From Cherax quadricarinatus (lineage: Eukaryota > Arthropoda > Malacostraca > Decapoda > Parastacidae), in assembly GCF_038502225.1 (NCBI RefSeq), contig NC_091292.1:53106778-53170777 (forward strand): a DNA stretch of 64,000 bases, read 5' to 3'. Positions 33,501 to 45,337 of this stretch are shown piece by piece. The position numbers and the translations under genes were made by a program. The notes under the pieces are model-generated. The model made no database searches. It saw only the letters and a program-made list of their open reading frames with translations, and was not told where the DNA came from. The stretch's first letter is position 1. Every line of letters starts with the position of its first letter.

Positions 33501-33646
33501 ATCAGCCGGGCTGTGGCTCGTACGTTGGTTTGCGTGCAGCCAGCAGCAACAGCCTGGTTGATCAGGCTCTGATCCACCAGGAGGCCTGGTCACAGACCGG
33601 GCCGCGGGGGCGTTGACCCCCGGAACTCTCTCCAGGTAAACTCCAG
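30595..33646 (+). mobile_element. LINE-A copy, most complete reverse transcriptase
   Basis: The + strand element runs from the start of the endonuclease (FANIQGLKPATNNK, about 30625) to the 3' tail, inserted in LINE-D. The endonuclease carries two nonsense changes: near 30964, where another copy (54300, minus strand) reads cag gaa and this reads caa taa; and at 31298-31300, where cag became tag. It also has a 12-G run at 30801-30812 likely to shift frame. Downstream the RT frame is fully open. Confidence 0.86.
31307..33616 (+). CDS. LINE-A reverse transcriptase region, 769 open codons
   Basis: An uninterrupted frame from an internal ATG to the natural stop. The linker is Arg/Lys-rich (RKRRSRCKIERDRRSLYRRR, about residues 65-90). 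RT fingers include KNYRPIALTSHIIKIFERVL (about residues 298-320) and the palm DFAKAFDKCDHGVI (about residues 367-380). SSVPQGTVLAPILFLILIS lies near residues 425-445 and SSFADDTRI, with the catalytic Asp pair at 32684-32689, near residues 455-465. The C-terminal domain ends VDQALIHQEAWSQTGPRGR. It would copy element RNA at a nicked target, but the endonuclease upstream in the same reading unit is interrupted by a TAG six bases before this start. So it is the 3' two-thirds of the original ORF, not a gene of its own. Confidence 0.8.
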   Translation: MRGAPDRHNETSHEGAFTKFNFNSKNIKWDQVNQVLTDISWEDILSNTDPNLCLEQINSVALDVCTRLIPLRKRRSRCKIERDRRSLYRRRKTITERLKEVNISEMHRETLVREIASIELKLKESFRSQESREELKAINEIERNPKYFFSYAKSKSRTTSSIGPLLKQDGSYTDDSKEMSELLKSQYDSVFSKPLTRLRVEDQNEFFMREPQNLINTSLSDVILTPNDFEQAINDMPMHSAPGPDSWNSVFIKNCKKPLSRAFSIQWRGSMDTGVVPQLLKTTDIAPLHEGGSKATAKNYRPIALTSHIIKIFERVLRSKITTHLETHQVHNPGQHGFRTGRSCLSQLLDHYDKVLNALEDKKNADVIYTDFAKAFDKCDHGVIAHKMRAKGITGKVGRWIYNFLTNRTQRVVVNRVKSEAATVKSSVPQGTVLAPILFLILISDIEKDVSHSTVSSFADDTRICMTVSSIADTARLQADINQIFQWAAENNMKFNDEKFQLLRYGKHEEIKSSSEYKTNSGHKIERNTNVKDLGVIMSEDLTFKDHNIVSIASARKMTGWIMRTFKTREAKPMMTLFRSLVLSRLEYCCTLTAPFKASEIADLENVQRTFTARITEIKHLNYWERLRFLNLYSLERRRERYMIIYTWKILEGLVPNLHTKITHYESKRLGRRCTIPPMKSRGVTSTLRDHTISVRGPRLFNCLPAHIRGITNRPLAVFKLALDKHLKSVPDQPGCGSYVGLRAASSNSLVDQALIHQEAWSQTGPRGR

Positions 33647-35225
33647 GTATGTGTGTTTGCAATTTGAGTATTATCAAGGTGGATTCCTAAGAATTTTCCC
33701 TCTGTGAGTTTTGTGATAGGTGATCCGTTTATCATTATGTTAAGAGACACATCTGTAGCTCTGTTACCAAACTGAATGTAGTAGGCTTTGTCAATGTTTA
33801 GAATAAGTTTGTTGGTCCTCATCCAGGTTGATATTTTCTCTAATTCGGTATTTACAGTATTGGCTAGCATGACTGGGCTCGGGTGAGAGTAGACGTATGT
33901 AGTGTCATCTGCAAATAGTGTGGGTTTGAGTAGTTGCGATGCATTTGGTAGGTCATTTATGTATATGAGAAAGAAAAGAGGGCCTAGGACACTTCCCTGT
34001 GGGACACCAACTGTAATTGGCTGTGCGGAAGAGTTTGCCCCATTTGTGTACACATATTGGCTTCTGTTGCTGAGGTATGACTTTAGGTAGTTGAGGGAGT
34101 GCCCTCTAATACCATAGTGTGACAATTTTATGTGGAGCAAGTCATGGTCAACTGTATCAAAACCTTTACGTAAGTCAATGAAGATCCCCAGTGGGACTTC
34201 TTTTTTCTCTGTTGCTGTATAAATATGTTCTAGCATGTGGATAATAGCATCATTAGTATTTTTACTAGGCCTGAACCCAAATTGACAGGGGTTGAGTATG
34301 TTGTGGGAGATGAGGTAGGAATAGATACGCTTATGGATTAATTTTTCAAAGATTTTAGAGAGAGGGTGTAAGTTGGATATTGGCCTATAGTTATTCAAGT
34401 CTGTGTGGTCTCCTCCTTTTTGGATCGGGGTGACCCTTGCTATTTTGAGAACTGTAGGAAAGGTAGAGGATTCAATGGATTTGTTAAAGAGTGTTGCAAT
34501 GATTGGTGATAGCACCTGTGACACTTTTTTGTATATAATGGGTGGTAAGGTATTTAAATCTCCTGTCTTGTTTTTTAGTGTGTTGATAATAAGGGAGACT
34601 TCAGTAGGGTTAGTCGGAGCTAGGAACAGTGTGTTCGGGTAGTTTTCAGTGAAGTCGTCATTGGGTGGGCTATCTGAGCTTGGGATTTTATTGGCAAGGT
34701 TTTTTCCTATAGTGAAGAAATCATTGAGTCTGTTTGCTGTTTCAGTAGGTGGGAATTGGGGTTCATCTGGTTTTGTTAATTCAATTTCGCTATTTCGTGT
34801 TATCTTTTTTGTTCCTAGTATTTCTGATAGGGTTTTCCAGGTCTTTTTTATGTCACCTCTCGTAAGTTGGATAATCTGTTCTCATAATACAATTTTTTAG
34901 CCCTTCTTATTAGGCTGGCTAGGATTGACGAGTAACGTTTTGTTTGGTCTCTGGTTATGTGGCCCATTCTGTACTATTTTTCGTATAGGTGCTTTGCATT
35001 TATGGATTTCAGGATACTGGGTGTTAGCCTGAAAGGAATATACCTTCAGCATACCTCGAGTGTCACAGAGTTAATTTGTTCTAGACATAGGTTTAGATCC
35101 TTGTTGCTTAGTCTATCCTCCCAGTTTATATCACTTAGGGCCTGGGTTACTTGGTCACACCATATGTTTTTGTTATTGAAGTTGAATATGGTGAAGGCTC
35201 CCTCATGACTGATCACATTTCGTCA

Positions 35226-37040
35226 GAAAACACAGACAGACAGATAACACAAGCCTCCTTGAGTCCTGTACTCACAAGTGTCCCTACAGGTACACTTCTA
35301 TAGACGTTAACTGAATATCTGGAAATTTCTACTTCTTACCATGCACAAACTGTAACAGACTTACTTGAGTTGTGGGGTCTATCCTAGCGAGAAATCCCCT
35401 GAATCTACTCAGATTAACTAGCAGATGCCATGTGCACAGAGGAATGGTTCCTGCAATCAGTTAATAAAATTTAGTAATCCCAGCATGTACTCTAGGGGTC
35501 CCTGTATTTTTGGGGGTTCCCATAATATTTATGTTCACGGAAAGATTACTAACTTCTGGCATAATATTCAAGGAATGATTACTCAGCTATCCTGGCTGCT
35601 ATGTATATTGAATTGCGCACCAGGCTCGCTCCTAACCCGAAGCTAAATTATCCTGTGTTCCATAAAATAATGTTGGACAGCATATTAGTAAGGTTGAAAA
35701 CAATATAATCTTACGTAGGGAGCCTAGTGCAGAGACTGAATATCCACGATTCTTCAAAAAGCCTCTATTTCTTATTCTCTGACTGCCAGGCAGAGTATTT
35801 TGTAAACAACGTGGGATCCTGCGCTGGGAGCACCTTTGAGTTGCTATCCCGACTCCTCTTGATGCCAGAAGAATGTTCCTGCGCTAACCAGACTCCTCTC
35901 CCCTGCTCAAGCAAGGAATTGCTACCTAACACTATAAATCTAATCTCATTACCTAATATAACATAATATTAATGTCTAAAGCTATATTATTATTAATGAT
36001 TGAAACCTACCTAAATCATCCTGAAGGCCTAAATCTCACGTATTTAGAACTACGTTAGTGGACTTTTGGGCGCGATCCGTCCTTCACCATCTCCGCGGCC
36101 ACGACTCTAAAATATTTACATACAAACCTTGCAGTGGGAATTTTTGGTAGAAATAAATTTCCATATACTGGTATCTGTTGTCATGAATTACACAAAAAAT
36201 ATATACACGCCTATCTACCTATCTCTGTTTATACTTTGTATACTTTTCAACTTAATAGTATGTATACAAGAGATAACTACGGTGCTAAAAACCTTACACA
36301 TACTCTAACTCTCCTCAGACTGAGCAGCACGACGATGTGGATCATGTGTTGAGTGCGAACAAGAAAGAACCTGCTGGAAAACAAACGAAAAGGAAGATCA
36401 AAGTCCGCCAACTTCCAGTCAGCTCTCCTGTTCTAGGTGGCGGTCTGGACATTTCTGGTCAGGTCAGTAATGTCATGTGACTTATTTATTCCTCAGCAAA
36501 GGTGATATTGGGGATTTATTTATGAGGAGAGTATCTCATAAATCCAGTCTTTGTCATGTGATAATCCAGGCAATAACAAGACATACCTTGGTTGCTGCGC
36601 GATCCAAGAAAGGTATTGATTCCCTTATTAAATAACCCCAGCTCCCCCCCCCCCCTGTTCCACAATGCACGAGACAGAAACTGTGTAGAATGCGGCGTAA
36701 GTTTCTAATGATGATCAGAATAGATATTTACAAGTAGTCACCTGGAAACTAATTTTGCAAGTGGCAAATAAGAATACACACAGTCCAGATCTAATTCAAA
36801 CTTTACACTAAGAAACACCAACTTTAAGGGTAAACTAAGGAAGGAATTTCCTGTCTCTGAGAGACCAATTCCTAATATGTACCGGCACAATAAGCTTGAA
36901 ACCGCTCAGAAGTTGCATTATCAAGTTCTCAGTGATGAAGGACTGAAACCAATTACATAAGGAACCCAGAAATTATCGCAGAACAGCGATATTTCAATTT
37001 TCACAATTTCTTCTAAAAAAATAAAACGCGAATTGGGGCC
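35226..37040. other. No recognisable gene
   Basis: About 1.8 kb of largely AT-rich sequence with only short open frames (longest about 80 codons), a C homopolymer near 36645 and no match to the window's repeats. It could be intronic host sequence or old unrecognised elements. Confidence 0.4.
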
Positions 37041-37041
37041 T

Positions 37042-37296
37042 TCACTGGAGGTCTGGAATAAGTAGAAGTAAGAAGAGGAAAATGACCACTGTCATGCAAA
37101 TCCGGGAGAACAGACCAAGCGTAATCAAGTGCAATTGATGAGGAGCAGATAGAAAGATCAGTGCAAGAGAGAGAGAGACTGAGTGTGAGTCAAAATGGGT
37201 GGAAGCACCCGTATTTAAAACATGAAGAGGATGAGAAGTGAGAAGAGTCTCTAACTGATTACCACGAGAATCACAGTGGGACCTTCCCCAAATCAC
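37042..37296 (-). pseudogene. Jockey-like endonuclease relic
   Basis: The minus strand reads WGRSHCDSRGNQLETLL followed by HVLNTGASTHFDSHS. After a frame change it gives a segment resembling a classic 'S-x-D-L-S-x-x-S' block, then LPDLHDS with an H-F-like ending. Both match the C-terminal half of an APE-type LINE endonuclease (GDFNAH...SDH region). It is a short fragment of a family not otherwise seen intact here. Confidence 0.55.
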
Positions 37297-38914
37297 CTAA
37301 CAACAGATGGCCGGCGGCAGAGAAGAGATCAAGAATGCAACATCCGAGATACATAATGCACGAAAAGGGGAGAGATATAGAGAACAAACTGTATACCACG
37401 TGTGAAAGAAACGTGGGAAGAACTAAAAGTCATAAATGAAATTGAAAGGAACCCAAAATATTTCTTATCTTATGACAAATCAAAGTCGAGAACAACATCC
37501 AGTATTGGGCCCCTACTTAAACGAGATGGGTCCTACACAGATGACAGCAAGGAAATGAGTGAGCTACTTAAGTCCCAATATGACTCTGTTTTTAATGAGC
37601 CACTAACCAGACTGAGACTCGAAGACCTAAATGAATTTTTTATGAGCGAAATGAAGAATTTGGTAGACTCAAACCTATCTCATATTATCCTAATACCTTC
37701 GAAAAGGCGATAAATGACATGCCCATGCACATGGAACTCCGTGTTCATCAAGAACTGCAAGAAACCCCTATCATGTGCTTTTAACATCCTATGGAAAGGG
37801 AGCATGGACACGGGGTCGTCCCATAGCTGCTGAAAACAACAGATGTAGCCCCACTCCACAAAGGGGGCAGTAAAGCAATAGCAAAGAACTAGAGACCGAT
37901 AGGTCTAACATCCCATATAATTAAAATCTTTGAAAGGGTTCTAAGAAGCAAGATCGCCACTCATCTAGATACCCATCAGTTACACAACCTCTAGCAACAT
38001 GTGTTTAGAGCAGGTCGCTCCTGCCTGTCCCAACTACTGAACCAATATGACAAGGTCTTGGATGCTCTAGAAGACAAACAAAACGCAGATGTAGTATTCA
38101 CAGACTTTGCAAAAGCCTGTGACATGTGTGACCATGGTGTAATAATGCACAAAATTAATTGAATAACAGAAGTTAATGAATGGATCAATAATTTCCTAAC
38201 AAACAGAACACAAAGAAAAATAGTAAACAGTAAAGTCTGAGGTGGCTACTGTGAAAAGCTCTGTTCCACAAGGCACAGTACTCGCTCCCATCCTGTTCTT
38301 CATCCTTATATCTGATATAGACAGGGATGTAAGCTACAGCACTGTATCTTCCTTTTCAGATAACACCCGAATCTGCATGATAGTGTCCTCCATTGACGAC
38401 ACTGCAAGACTCCAGGCGGACATCAACCAAACCTTTAAATTGGCCACAGAAAAAAATATGAAGTTCAATGATGAGAAATTTCAATTGCTCCGATATGGAA
38501 AACGTGAGGAAGTTGAAACTATATCAGAGTATAAAACAAATTCCAACCACACAATAGAGCAAAAAATTAATGTGAAAGACCTGCGAGTGATAATGTTAGA
38601 GGATCTCACTTTCAAAAAGCACAACATTTTATCAGCCGCACCTGCTAGAAAAATGACAGGATGGATAATGAGAACCTTCAAAACCTGGGATGCCAAGTCC
38701 GTGATGACACTCTTCAGGCTGCTTGTTCTATCTAGGCTGGAATATTGCTGCACACTAACAGCACCTTTCAAGGCAGGTGAAATTGCTGACCTAGAAAATG
38801 TGCAGAGAACCTTCACGGCACACTTAACTGCGATATAGCATCTCAGTTAATGGGAATGCTTGAAGTTCTTCAACCTGTACTCCCTAGAACACAGGTGGGA
38901 GAGATACGCGATTG

Positions 38915-39193
38915 TGCTGCCCCGTGGCCTGGTGGCTAAAGCTCTCGCTTCACATATTGAGGGTCCAGGTTAGATTCCCAGCAAGGGTAGAAACACTGAG
39001 CGTGTTTCTTTACACCGGTTGTCTATGTTCACCCATCTGTAAAATGGGTACCTGGGCGTTTGTCGCATCCTGAGACAAAACTGGCCTATTTTGCCAGAAA
39101 TGCTCTGCATAACAAGCAGCTTTCTGTACAGTAGTATGTCATTGATGTCAGCTAGGACTGTATACCTTGTACACGTACTTGTAGAAATAAATA

Positions 39194-39256
<63 letters not shown>
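38915..39256 (+). mobile_element. SINE-2: tRNA-derived with (ATT)n tail
   Basis: The head reads 'cgtggcctggtggctaaagc' (A-box-like) and, 34 bp on, ggttagattcc (B-box-like), with a ttcacat anticodon-loop-like segment between. A body of about 200 bp and an (ATT)n tail at about 39193-39256 follow. LINE-A coding sequence (agatacgcgatt ... tatatacac) continues across it. The target duplication cannot be fixed because the tail merges with the flanking att. Confidence 0.8.
39193..39256. repeat. (ATT)n microsatellite, SINE-2 tail
   Basis: About 21 near-perfect ATT units at the 3' end of SINE-2. Confidence 0.95.
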
Positions 39257-39259
<3 letters not shown>

Positions 39260-39655
39260 CACTTTGAAAATCTTAGAGAGGATTAGTACCAAACTTGCAC
39301 ACGCAAATCACTCCCAATGAAAGCAAAAGACTCAGCGGACTGCAACATCCCCCCAATGAAAAGCAGAGGCGCCACTAGCACGATAAGAAACAACACAATA
39401 AGTGTCTGGGGCCCAAGACTGTTCAACTGCCTCCCAGCATATATAAGGAGGATTACCAATAGACCCCTGGCTGTCTTCAAGAATGCACTGGAGAGGCACC
39501 TAAAGTCAGTACCTGACCAGCCGGGCTGTGGTTCATACGTCAGGTTGCGTGCGGCAAACAGTAACAGCCTGGTTGATCAGGCTCTGATCCACCATAAGAC
39601 CTGGTCACAGACCGGGCCGCGGGGGCGTTGAACCCCGAAACCGTCTCCAGATATA

Positions 39656-39977
39656 TTCCATGTATAGATACGGGCTGCAGTATAATGCAGAAGAGTTTGA
39701 ACAAAAACTGTTGAAATGGTATACGAACGCACACCAAAAGCGCAATCTTATTAGAAGTTTGATCAGGAAGGGGATGAGAAGGATGCAACAGCACATAATG
39801 TAAAATGGAATGAATGACAGCGGAACGAACTTTAGGCTCTTGTAACCCAACTCACACTGAGGAAAACTGGGAGAGCAACACCTGGAGCTCTCCTGATTTA
39901 CTACCGTAACTTGTGTATTTTGTCTTATCAATTTAAATTTAGTTATACTCTAGTTCTTGTTAACAACTTATATTATA
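39656..39977. other. No recognisable gene
   Basis: Spacer between the LINE-A 3' end and the LINE-D 5' repeats. Only short open frames. Confidence 0.4.
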
Positions 39978-40243
39978 CCTTAGTGCAATAACAAGTGAGA
40001 GTCTGGTGCCATTTTAAACTAGTATTTTTTATATTATTAGATTTAACCTAGTTGTACTTTAGCTCATTCTTGCTCAGTACATAGAAAACACCAAATTCAT
40101 TATATTAGACCTTAGTGCAATTACAAGTGAGAGTCTGGTGCTATTTTTAATTTGTATTTTTACATTTTTAGTTTATACTTAGTTGTACTTTAGCTCATTC
40201 TAGCACAACACATAGACAATATCAACTTCATTATGTTTATTAG
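39978..40243 (+). repeat. Two 133-bp direct repeats, likely LINE-D 5' promoter monomers
   Basis: Units start at 39978 and 40111 (both 'ccttagtgcaa', then tacaagtgagagtctggtgc, then ttagctcattct). They lie just upstream of LINE-D coding sequence and differ at several bases. Tandem 5' monomers that act as promoters are known in some LINEs; that role here is inferred from position. Confidence 0.7.
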
Positions 40244-43200
40244 TGACTATACTCTATATGACCAAAGTGCTTTAGCTATATACTTGTCCAAACTTCCCAC
40301 TACTACAGATATCAGTACTAGAACTAAACACACAATTCAGGATATAAATAACCACAATTTAAACCTATAAGATGAATGATCACGTCGACCCTGATATAAA
40401 CCTCCATAATCTGACAACCAATCAAAACCTACTGGAAAGTAACTGCCGTTATTACACAGCATCACAAGCCAGAACTATCCTAAATAAAGTCTATCAGTTG
40501 TTAATTACAACATCAGGTCCTTAAGCAAACACTATGATGACCTGTCACTCCTTGAGTCGCTAAAGACACCCTTCTCCTGCATTATTCTTACTGAGACCTG
40601 GCTTAAGCTAGACACAATAGATATCTACCCCTTACCAGGATACACAGCAATCCACAACTGCAGACCATACCAAGTTGGGGGTGGTATTGCAATCTATTAC
40701 TCTAACCAATTATCTTGTATTAGCACCACTTGCTTTAGTGATGAATATGGGGAATACATTTTTGCTAACTTTACTGTAAAAAACCTCAAGACGCCTATAA
40801 CAATCGGTGCCATTTACAGGATACCCCACACAAACATCCCAAATTTCAGTGAGAAATTAAAGGCACTAATAACAAACAGACAAATGAACAAGCACCACCT
40901 TCTCTTAGCTGGAGACTTCAATATCAACCTTGGCCTACTAGATGATCAGCCTGTAACTGATTTCATCAACAATATGAACAACACACTTCTCATACCATCA
41001 ATAACTAAACCAACCAGGCTCACTGAGACAAGTGCAACCATAATAGACCACATATGGACCAATATACTAGCCCCCCTTAAATCAGGGATAATAACAGACA
41101 GCACTACAGACCACTACCCTACCTTCCTCTTAACAAACATTAGTAAACCACCACTGGAATACAACAAAGTTTTATTTAGACTCCATGATGAGGCCTCAAT
41201 AAGGAATTTCACAGCAGACCTAGAGACTGTTGACTGGCCTACAGAATTCTCCAAGGCCAATGGTATTGATGATTGGACAGACATTTTTCTTAACAAATTA
41301 CTTAGACTATACAACAAACATTGTCCTATAAAAATGAAACAGATCACGAATAAACGGCTCGGTTGCCCATGGCTAACCAGCACCATTCTGAAATCCATTG
41401 ATAAGAAACACCAATATGAAAAGCAATATAGACAGGCTTAATACACAAAGATACTCTTAAACACTATTCATCAGTTCTCACCAGAGTAATAAAGAAAGCC
41501 AAACAACTGTACTACTCCAGCAGATTCACTGACACAAGAGGAGATATAAAAAAGACCTGGAAAACACTTTCCCATATTCTAGGGACCTACAAACCGAAAA
41601 AAAACAAGAATATTGTCCTAACTAAAACTAATGAAACACCACTGCATCCCACTGAAACAGCTAACAAGATAAACGACTTCTTCTCAACCATAGGATCTAA
41701 TCTTGCCAGTAAAATCCCACCTACCAACGCCCATGCCGGGTACTATCTAGATGGGAATTTCCCAAATTCCTTCTATCTTGTACCAACTGAGCCCACCGAA
41801 GTCACTGAGATTATAAAGTCACTTAAAAACAACTCAGGGAACCTGTCTCATGTCCCACCATTATTGTACAAGCGAGCGGCCCATGTCCTTTCCCATGCTA
41901 TTTCATTACTTTTTAACAAGTCAGTAGAAACTAGCACCTTCCCGAAACTGCTCAAGACGGCAATGGTTACACCAATACATAAAGGAGGTGACCCTACAGA
42001 TGTAAACAACTATAGGCCAATATCAAACTTACCATTGCTATCCAAAATCTTCGAGAAACTCGTGCACAGGAGACTGTATTCATTTATAACGGCACAAAAC
42101 ATACTCAACCCCTGCCAATTTGGATTCAGGAAAAATAAAAGCTCTAATGATGCAATCATAAAAATGCTAGATCTGCTTTACACAGCATTGGAAAATAAGG
42201 AATATCCACTAGGAATTTTTATTGACCTAAGAAAAGCTTTTGACACAGCAGACCACGGCATCCTACTCCACAAACTTGATCATTGTGGTGTAAGAGGCCA
42301 TGCGCTTGCATATTTCAAATCCTACCTTACTAATAGGTATCAGTATGTCACCATTAAAGACACAGCATCATCAACACGGCCACTTGATACTGGAGTTCCG
42401 CAGAGAAGTGTCCTTGGACCCCTGCTCTTCCTCATTTACATCAATGATCTTCCAAACGTATCCCAACACCTGAAACCCATTCTCTTTGCTGATGACACGA
42501 CTTATGTCATCTCTCACCCTAATCTTGCCACCCTCAACACCATTGTTAATGAGTAGCTGCTCAAAATATCAACTTGGATGACAGCCAATAAACTTACACT
42601 TAACACTGACAAAACCTACTATATTATGTTTGGTAGCAGAGCAGGTGCTGCGCAACTTAACATTAAGATCGACAGCACTCTAATTGCCAAACAAAATGAG
42701 GGCAAATTCCTAGGCCTATACCTCGACAACAACCTGAATTTCAGCACCCATATCCAACATATATCAAAAAAATATCCAAAACAGTTGGGATCCTCTCCAA
42801 GATACGATACTACGTGCCGCAAAATGCCCTTCTCACACTATACCATTCACTCATTTATCCATACCTTACCTATGCTATTTGTGCTTGGGGATCAACTGCA
42901 GCAACACACCTAAAGCCAATAATAACTCAACAAAAAGCCACAGTAAGAATAATCACTAAATCCCATCTCTGGCAACACACTCCCCCACTCTTCATAGATC
43001 TAAACTTACTCTCTGTTCAGAGCATCCACACTTACTACTGTGCAATCTACATATACAGGACCATAAATTCCAATATTAACCTTGACCTAAAATGCTTTCT
43101 TGATAGTTGTGACTGAACCCACAGGCATAACACCAGACACAAACATCTCTACGACATTCCCCGTGTCAGACTAAACCTTTACAAAAATTCAGTGTATGTC

Positions 43201-43715
43201 AAAGGCCCTAAAATCTTGAACACCCTATCTGAAAAACTCTAGAACTGCAGACACATTCATCACCTTCAAAACTACCGTTAGAAAACATCTTATCTCCCTG
43301 ATAACTACATAAAAACCACCTGGTGGTTCACACTAACAGTCACTCACCCATTTGACCATAAGCATAGAAATACGTATCTTAATCTTATAATAATGATTCC
43401 TAACTAGTCATAAGTTTGCCTGTGATACTCCAATATAGAAACTATGTATTGTGGCAAAACAAAAGCATTCACATTGCTAAACTCACAAACTAGTATTTAG
43501 TCACTTAATATTTAGTCAACTTACTCCACAATTTATAATAATTTAGGGTTAAGAATTATTCCAAGTTTGCCCGAAATGCCTAGCCATGCTAGGTGTTCTA
43601 GTGGCCCCCTCTGTAATCAGTATTTTATTACATGTAAACCACACAATAACCAAAATCTGTAAACCCCGCATTGTATTCCTTATAGAGAATAAACTTTGAT
43701 TTGATTTGATTTGAT
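40244..43715 (+). mobile_element. LINE-D copy 2, near full length
   Basis: A leader (40244-40371), endonuclease/RT coding region (40372 to about 43310), and a 3' UTR ending in aataaac and a (TTTGA)n tail at about 43687-43720. With the two upstream monomers it looks like an essentially full-length insertion. No separate ORF1 was seen. Confidence 0.83.
40372..43310 (+). pseudogene. LINE-D endonuclease/reverse transcriptase, several frameshifts
   Basis: From the ATG at 40372 the frame breaks near 40500, then reads endonuclease blocks NYNIRSLSKHYDDL, ILTETWLKLD (about 40590), IGAIYRIPH (about 40805), LLLAGDFNINLG (about 40905) and TTDHYPTF (about 41105). A frame change near 41441 leads to the linker (VIKKAKQLYYSSRF). 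RT follows at 41864-42556: NNYRPISNLPLLSKIFEKLV, FIDLRKAFDTADHG, TGVPQRSVLGPLLFLIYIND (usual GVPQGS altered to QRS) and the catalytic FADDTTYV (42485-42508). A TAG near 42556 and frameshifts near 42765, 42915 and 43115 break the C-terminal part. Confidence 0.82.
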
Positions 43716-43799
43716 TTGATGAATATTCCATTGTAATTAAGTCATTATTCACAAAAATAGGCATTCCAATAATGAGAAGTGATAAAAATCTACGGGTTA

Positions 43800-45000
43800 G
43801 TAGAATCAATGTGGAGGCAACAGAAAGCGAGTAAGCACGGAGGAATCAGAATGTAGTGAAGGAAAAGATTGCTGTAAGGGTTGTGAAAAATAAGAAGGCG
43901 TATGAAGTGTCGTACCGGTGTCCATCGAGGGTTTCGTCTCCACTATATATTCGGAGATAGCTTCAAGTGTTTCAGTGGATAAGGAAGATGCCGATATCAT
44001 GACTTCAGAGACAGGTGATGGAGAGCAAGTAGAGATTGGGAAGACAATGGAGGGAACCAAAGAGGTCTGAGAGGGGAGGGGAGTATGAACCTGGGGAAAT
44101 GCACCAGCTGGGACAGAAGAAGAGACCTGTGAGGAAACAGGAAAGGAAGGAGTCTGAAAGGGGCCTGGAGAAGAAGGAGCCTGGGAAGGAACAGGAGAAG
44201 AGGGGACTACACGAGGGGGAGGTGAACCTCCACCTTCGTGTGAGAGCTAGAAAGTGGACGAGATCTAGGCTCCGAGGCCGAAAAGGAGAGCTGTGGGGGA
44301 ATTGTAAGCACCGGAGAAATGCAGAGACTTGATCTTAGGGGACGGTTTCAACTTTACAGGTGAGAGACACGAAGAAGGTGCAGGTGTGTGAGTTCTCGTA
44401 GACTTAGAAACCAGCGGGCGGGAAGATGAAATAGAGGTAGTAAGAGGTAAGGAGGTGGGGGGTTCAGAGGGCAAAACCGCAAAAGAATTAGAGACATAGG
44501 TAACTAGGAAAGACATGGCACCTAGGCGGGGAGACTGCCGAGGTTGGAGGTCTCCTAGCCACTCGAGAATAAGGAACATGAGGAAGATTTTCCTGAAGGC
44601 GGAGCAGAGAGACAGCCATATCATAAGTAAGGCCCTCGTTCTTAAGGCATCATGCAGACTGGGCACTCTGCTGCACACCTGCAGTATTTGTCTGCATGGT
44701 TGAAGCATCAACAATTTCGAAACTGTTGGGGCATAGGGACTACGGCAGTCAAAGGTTAAGCGGGCGACGTTACTGGGAAGCAAAAAAAAAAAATCATTAC
44801 CGCATGATAGAAAATCACACTATACAATGGTATGTGGAAAGACCACCGTACCACTGCAAGGACTGAGAGTAGCGTGCTTGTGAACCGTGATAGGAATGTT
44901 ATCAATAGAAGTAAGAAGGGAAAGATCATGAGCTTGGCCCACGTTCTCAACTGTAACAATGCGTGCACCATGTCATATAGGGGGGTAAAGAACGAAAGGG
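43800..45000 (-). pseudogene. Gag-like ORF1 relic of an unidentified retroelement
   Basis: The minus strand gives fragments in shifting frames: VTVENVGQAHDLSLLTSIDN followed by IPITVHKHATLSPCSGTVVF (about 44950-44860), then SNVARLTFDCRS (about 44775), then LKNEGLTYDMAVSLLRLQEN (about 44650) and a Ser/Pro/Thr-rich tail. A globular N-terminal half with a Pro/Ser-rich tail is what I expect of a LINE ORF1 or gag nucleic-acid-binding protein, but no zinc knuckle is clearly preserved. Confidence 0.4.
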
Positions 45001-45337
45001 AATAATATTGGGAATAAGGGAGTAAAGGGAGGGAGTATGCAGAAGAGGTGAGTCGAGTGACAGGTGCAGAGGTAATGTGTAGTCAGTGGTGACCACCTCT
45101 CATTACCACCACCACTCACCCCTCAGTACAGAGAATATTACTATTCCACTTAAACACAGTTTGTTATAAAGTCTTTGTACAGTAATATAACTGGATACAG
45201 GAGAACACTATTGGAATTAGATAAATGGGGGATGTATACAAGCAGTGAGACAAGGGTTACAATTTGACTGAAAAAAAAACTAATGTAACTTACAATATAA
45301 GTAACAAAAAAAGGCACAATACCGTGACTGGAACGAT
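45001..45337. other. No recognisable gene
   Basis: Mixed sequence between the gag-like relic and the inverted repeat. Only short open frames. Confidence 0.35.

Larger units (their letters stand above)
30057..35225 (-). mobile_element. LINE-D copy 1, split by LINE-A
   Basis: Minus-strand LINE-D. The right part (33647-35225) holds decayed linker sequence, then RT: NNYRPISNLHPLSKIFEKLI (about 34400), FIDLRKGFDTVDHD (about 34170), GVPQGSVLGPLFFLIYINDL (about 33990) and the catalytic FADDTTYV (about 33905). It stays open from 34524 down to the junction. The left part (30057 to about 30594) holds the C-terminus (KTVGILSKIRYYVP, RHRSLFDVPRVHL, GPKIWNSLP) to a stop at 30057. LINE-A 30595-33646 sits between codons for ANTH and ISKTVG, with roughly 30 bp of LINE-D missing at the site. 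Confidence 0.83.
37395..39655 (+). mobile_element. LINE-A copy, old, split by SINE-2
   Basis: The + strand starts in the linker (WEELKVINEIERNPKYF, about 37420) and continues through RT with many stops and small deletions (37700-38240). A longer open part (38242-38838) contains SSVPQGTVLAPILFF and a mutated catalytic box reading SFSDNTRI, where the FADD aspartate pair is lost. The C-terminus is at 39317-39631. SINE-2 sits at 38915-39256. The lost catalytic residues show long inactivity. Confidence 0.85.

Noticed and set aside
38915..38995. Functional tRNA gene at the SINE-2 head
   Set aside because: The T-arm does not pair and the head continues into a SINE body with an (ATT)n tail.
44036..44332. 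Glu/Lys/Arg-rich + strand 98-codon frame
   Set aside because: It is antisense to the gag-like Ser/Pro-rich relic; the charge bias follows from the complementary composition.
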